Origin: Deltaproteobacteria bacterium
GTDB lineage: Bacteria; Myxococcota_A; UBA9160; SZUA-336
DNA length: 64,000 bases
Assembly: GCA_016875225.1 (NCBI GenBank)
Contig: VGRW01000003.1
Location: 50,555-114,554 of the forward strand
Direction of reading: 5' to 3'
Made by a program: the position numbers and the translations under genes. Every line of letters starts with the position of its first letter. The stretch's first letter is position 1. Positions 60,616 through 64,000 of this stretch are shown in pieces. The notes beneath the pieces are model-generated. The model was not told where the DNA came from. It did no database searches and saw only the letters and a program-made list of their open reading frames with translations.

Positions 60616-62202
60616 TCAGGCGCGGGGCAGGAACACGCGCACGGTCGTGCCCTTGTCGCGCTCGCTTGCCCCCGCGATGCGCCCGCCGTGCGCCTCGACG
60701 ACGCGCTGCACCGTCGCAAGGCCCAGCCCCGTGCCCTTGGGCTTGGTCGTGAAGAACGGCTCGAAGAGTCGGTCGAGCGCCTCGGGCGCGAAGCCGCAGC
60801 CGCGATCCTCGACGCAGATCTCGAGCTCGGAGTCACTCGCGCACTTGCGCGCGCGCACCCGGACCACGCCGTCCACCGGCTCGCTCTCGGCCGCGTTCCG
60901 CACCAGGTTCCAGAACACCTGCCGCAGCTGATCCGAGTTTCCGAGCGCGCGGAGCCCCGGCTCGATCGACGTCGCGAGCTCGATGCCGCAGGCGGCGTCG
61001 CGAGCGAGCAACGCACCAAGCTCCTCGAACAGAGCCACGAGCTCGACCGGCTCGAAGCGTCCGGGGCCCGGGCGCGCGTAGGTCAGGAAGTCCGTGACCA
61101 GCCGGTTCAGCCGCGCGGTCTCGCGCCGGACGATCTGCGAGAGCGTCTGCGAGCTCGCGTCCCCGCTGGGCAGGTCCGCGGTCAGAAGCTCGATCGCTCC
61201 AGAAAGCGACGCGAGCGGATTCCGGATCTCGTGCGCCAGGCCCGCCGCGAGCTGTCCGATCGCGCCCAGCCGCTCGCTGCGCCGCAGCTCCTCCTCCATC
61301 TCGACCACGCGCGTCAGGTCCTGGAAGATCGCGATCGCGCCGTCGCTCTCGCCGCCCGGGTCGCGAAGCTCCGAGAGCGACATTCCCAGATGGAGCCTGC
61401 GGCCGTCGCGCCGGTCGAACCGGACCTGCATCCGCTCCTGCTGGCTCGGCGCGGCGATCGGCCCGAGCGCAGGAAAGAGCTCGGCCAGAGTCCGCCCGAT
61501 CGCCTGCGAATCGGCCCATCCCGTGATGCGCTCGGCTTCGCGGTTGAACGAGCTGATCCGGCCGTCGCGACTCACCGTGAGCAGTCCGGACGAGACGTTG
61601 TCGACGATGCGGCGGTGGATCTCTCCGAGTTCGTGGAGCTCGCGGCGCCCGGCCTGGACCTCGACGGCCAGCCGACGCGCGAGGATCGCGACCGCGAGGA
61701 ACGCGAGCGCGTGGCCCAGCACCGAGGTGATCGCGCCCTGCGAATCCAGCCCGGCCTCGCCTTCGAAGCTCGGGAACCAACCGGACGCCGGACCCCAGAC
61801 CACGACCGTGTGCGCGACGATGGCGCTCACGCACGCCAGCAGCGCGCCGCGCGAGCCGAGCGTGAGTGCCGCGTAGACGATCCAGATCAGGAACAGGAAG
61901 CCGAAGATCGACTGCGCGCCGCCCGAGCAGTACACGAAGCCGGAGATCAGCGCGGCGTCGCCAGCGAGCTCGAACAGGTGCACGCGCGGCGACCGGCTCC
62001 AGGCGGTCAGCGCACCGTAGGCCAGCGCCAGCAGGAATCCCGCCAGCACCAGAGCGTAGAGCGCCTGCAGTTCGCGCTCCGAGTAGGCGTCCGCGCCGCG
62101 CACCTGCGTCAGAACGCAGAGCGTGAAGATCGCCGCCAGCGCGGCGAGCCTCGTCGCGAAGGCGCTCGCCGGGAGCGCCGTGCGTCGCGACGTCTCCGGC
62201 AT
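60616..62202 (-). CDS. pilS: Sensor histidine kinase PilS
   Basis: A 528-residue kinase with about six N-terminal membrane helices (residues 15-175) as in PilS, a PAS domain (about 195-300, GLLTVSRDGRISSFNREA), HisKA with His324 (GLAHEIRNP) and an ATP-binding domain (LVRNAAESE, GFAPEALDRLFEPFF, GTGLGLATVQ). PilS senses membrane pilin levels and controls PilR phosphorylation. It starts 5 bp after the pilC stop. Confidence 0.95.
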   Translation of the reverse strand: MPETSRRTALPASAFATRLAALAAIFTLCVLTQVRGADAYSERELQALYALVLAGFLLALAYGALTAWSRSPRVHLFELAGDAALISGFVYCSGGAQSIFGFLFLIWIVYAALTLGSRGALLACVSAIVAHTVVVWGPASGWFPSFEGEAGLDSQGAITSVLGHALAFLAVAILARRLAVEVQAGRRELHELGEIHRRIVDNVSSGLLTVSRDGRISSFNREAERITGWADSQAIGRTLAELFPALGPIAAPSQQERMQVRFDRRDGRRLHLGMSLSELRDPGGESDGAIAIFQDLTRVVEMEEELRRSERLGAIGQLAAGLAHEIRNPLASLSGAIELLTADLPSGDASSQTLSQIVRRETARLNRLVTDFLTYARPGPGRFEPVELVALFEELGALLARDAACGIELATSIEPGLRALGNSDQLRQVFWNLVRNAAESEPVDGVVRVRARKCASDSELEICVEDRGCGFAPEALDRLFEPFFTTKPKGTGLGLATVQRVVEAHGGRIAGASERDKGTTVRVFLPRA

Positions 62203-62207
62203 CCGCG

Positions 62208-63416
62208 CTAGTTGACGACTTCGGCGATCTTGAAGATCGGCAGATACATCGCGACCAGCAGCGAACCGATCGAGCCGCCCAGCCCGACCATCAGCAGCGG
62301 CTCGAGCAGGGACGTCAGCGCATCGACCGCGGTGTCGACCTCGTCGTCGTAGAAGTCGGCGATCTTTCCCAGCATCGCGTCCATGGCGCCGGTCTGCTCT
62401 CCGACCGCGATCATCTGCACGACCATGCCCGGGAAGACCTTCGAGCCCTGCAGAGGCTCGGCGATCGTCTTGCCCTCGGCGATCGATCCCTTCGTGCGCA
62501 GGATCTCCCGCTCGACGACCACGTTGCCCGCGGTCCGCGCCACGATCTCGAGCGCGTCCAGGATCGGCACGCCCGAAGAGAGCATGGTCGAGAGCGTGCG
62601 CGAGAAGCGCGCCACGGCCACCTTCTGCAGCAGGCTTCCGAAGATCGGCGTCTTCAGGAACACGCCGTCGAAGAACGCGCGGCCTCCAGGCGTCGCGTAG
62701 ACGCGCTTGAAGACGTACGCGACCACGACCACGCCGGCGATCATGTACAGGATCCAGCTCTGCATGAAGTGCGACAGGTTGATCACCATCTGCGTCGGAG
62801 CGGGAAGCGCGCCGCCGAAGTCGGCGAACATCTTCTCGAAGACCGGGATGACCTTGACCAGCATCAGAACCACGACCAGCGCCGCGATCACGGTGACCGA
62901 GGCCGGGTAGACCATCGCGCCCTTCACCTTGCGGCGCAGCGCCTCGTTCTTCTCCAGATACGCCGCGAGCCGGTTCAGGATCGTGTCGAGGATGCCGCCG
63001 ACCTCGCCGGCCGCGACCAGGTTCACGTACAGGCGGTCGAACACCTTCACGTGCTTGCCGAGCGCGTCGGAGAACGTCGCTCCGCTCTCCACGTCGGACT
63101 TGATCTGCAGGATGATCTTTTTGAAGGCCGCGTTCTCCTGCTGCGTTCCCAGGATGTCGAGGCACTGCACGAGCCGCAGACCGGCGTCGATCATCGTCGC
63201 CAACTGCCGGGTGAACATGACCAGGTCCTTGGTCGTCGGCTTCTTCTGCAGCGCCGGGACGATCTCGGAGAGATCCTTGGCCTTCGGCTTCACCGTCGTC
63301 GGCGTGATCGCCTGCGCCCGCAACGTGGCCATCGCCCCGTCGACGTCGTTCGCGACGATCACGCCCTTCTTCGCGAGACCGTCCCGCGTCTTGCCCGCCC
63401 AGTTGAACGTCGGCAT
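62208..63416 (-). CDS. pilC: Type IV pilus inner-membrane platform protein PilC
   Basis: A 402-residue GspF/PilC-family protein with two repeated cytoplasmic helical domains (VMFTRQLATMIDAGLRLVQC, FSRTLSTMLSSGVPILDALE) and three membrane helices (ASVTVIAALVVVLMLVKVIP is one). It couples the PilB/PilT ATPases to pilus extension and retraction. GGGAGGG precedes ATG 63416. It follows pilT by 20 bp. Confidence 0.96.
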   Translation of the reverse strand: MPTFNWAGKTRDGLAKKGVIVANDVDGAMATLRAQAITPTTVKPKAKDLSEIVPALQKKPTTKDLVMFTRQLATMIDAGLRLVQCLDILGTQQENAAFKKIILQIKSDVESGATFSDALGKHVKVFDRLYVNLVAAGEVGGILDTILNRLAAYLEKNEALRRKVKGAMVYPASVTVIAALVVVLMLVKVIPVFEKMFADFGGALPAPTQMVINLSHFMQSWILYMIAGVVVVAYVFKRVYATPGGRAFFDGVFLKTPIFGSLLQKVAVARFSRTLSTMLSSGVPILDALEIVARTAGNVVVEREILRTKGSIAEGKTIAEPLQGSKVFPGMVVQMIAVGEQTGAMDAMLGKIADFYDDEVDTAVDALTSLLEPLLMVGLGGSIGSLLVAMYLPIFKIAEVVN

Positions 63417-63436
63417 ATGCCCTCCCGCTTGCGCGG

Positions 63437-64000
63437 CTAGCTCGCCCTCTGCCTCGCGCGGAGACCTGCGTTTCCGCTCGAGATGATGTTCTGCAGCTCG
63501 TCCGGATCGGAGCTGCGGCTGATCGCGTCCTCGTGCGAGATCAGGCGCCGCCCGTACAGATCGGCGAGACACTGGTTCAGCGTCTGCATGCCGAACTTGT
63601 CCTGCCCGATCTGCATCTGCGAGTAGATCTGGTGGATCTTGTCCTCGCGGATCAGGTTGCGGATCGCCGGATTCGGAATCATCACTTCCAGGCCCATCAC
63701 GCGCCCGCCACCGTTCGCGCGCGGGATCAGCGTCTGGCTGATCACGCCCTCGAGCACGAACGAGAGCTGGGTGCGGATCTGCGCCTGTTGGTGCGCGGGA
63801 AACACGTCGATCACGCGGTTGATCGTCTGCACGCAGGAATTGGTGTGCAGCGTGGCCAGGCACAGGTGACCGGTCTCCGAGAAGGTGAGCGCCGCCTCGA
63901 TGGTCTCGAGATCGCGCATCTCGCCGACCAGCACGACGTCCGGGTCCTGGCGCAGGATGTAGCGCAGCGCGGCCTTGAAGCTCTGCGTGTCCGCGCCGAC
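63437..64000 (-). CDS. pilT: Pilus retraction ATPase PilT, C-terminal part
   Basis: The last 187 residues of a GspE-superfamily ATPase are visible; the 5' part lies beyond the window's right edge. VVLVGEMRDLETIEAAL is the Walker B/Asp-box, ATLHTNSCVQTINRVIDVF the His-box, and AIRNLIREDK the PilT-specific motif needed for retraction, which separates it from PilB. The Walker A is outside the window. Confidence 0.94.
   Translation of the reverse strand, partial: VGADTQSFKAALRYILRQDPDVVLVGEMRDLETIEAALTFSETGHLCLATLHTNSCVQTINRVIDVFPAHQQAQIRTQLSFVLEGVISQTLIPRANGGGRVMGLEVMIPNPAIRNLIREDKIHQIYSQMQIGQDKFGMQTLNQCLADLYGRRLISHEDAISRSSDPDELQNIISSGNAGLRARQRAS

Overview
The window is very GC-rich with a strong G/C third-position bias and is densely packed. 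Short or overlapping junctions (ATGA, GTGA, TGATG) are the rule. Gene content points to a deltaproteobacterial-type, Gram-negative, aerobic organism: LptD, diderm lipoproteins, a type IV pilus cluster in the Myxococcus gene order with pilG/pilH/pilI and a second pilS/pilR pair, and many acyl-CoA enzymes. Myxococcota or a related deep-branching lineage is the best guess; the sequence alone cannot fix the taxon.

Left part (1-17.8 kb): aromatic amino acid and housekeeping genes. A hisC-family aminotransferase fragment and pheA are translationally coupled; coaE diverges from them. A compact minus-strand run follows: dcd, dtd, an exported protein, a TlpA-like lipoprotein, a cyclic-nucleotide-domain protein, lptD, then trpE-G-D-C-(F/B)-A. 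In this run trpF and trpB form one uninterrupted reading frame. A REP-like element lies between trpB and trpA, flanked by a duplicated copy of the trpB 3' end. Next come a glycerophosphodiesterase, queG, trmL, a pair of hotdog dehydratase subunits and rnhA.

Middle part (17.8-37.8 kb): accessory metabolism. An elp3 gene is transcribed divergently from a Trm9/ALKBH8-like methyltransferase, which suggests a eukaryote-like wobble-uridine pathway. There are also a TetR regulator, a HAD hydrolase, an aldo-keto reductase, two enoyl-CoA hydratase-family proteins, an ACAD10/11-like acyl-CoA dehydrogenase followed by a second pair of dehydratase subunits, two SDRs, two TRL-like lipoproteins, and a two-oxidoreductase operon. 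The cupin gene heading that operon carries a frameshift and its divergent LuxR-type regulator carries an in-frame TAG. Gene remnants then crowd the 3' side of tRNA-Gly(CCC).

Right part (37.9-64 kb): one large minus-strand pilus region. In transcription order: pilT (cut by the window edge), pilC, pilS, pilR, pilA, pilG, pilH, pilI, pilD, a pilS2/pilR2-like pair, a surface lipoprotein, a small XRE regulator, pilM-N-O-P-Q, aroK, a small TPR protein, a Roadblock protein, aroQ, a LipM/LplA-type enzyme, a large TPR protein and an ExeA-like ATPase. pilA has a good sigma-54 promoter, inverted repeats placed where PilR should bind, and a strong intrinsic terminator. The Roadblock and TPR proteins next to the pilus genes may be part of a polarity or activation module.
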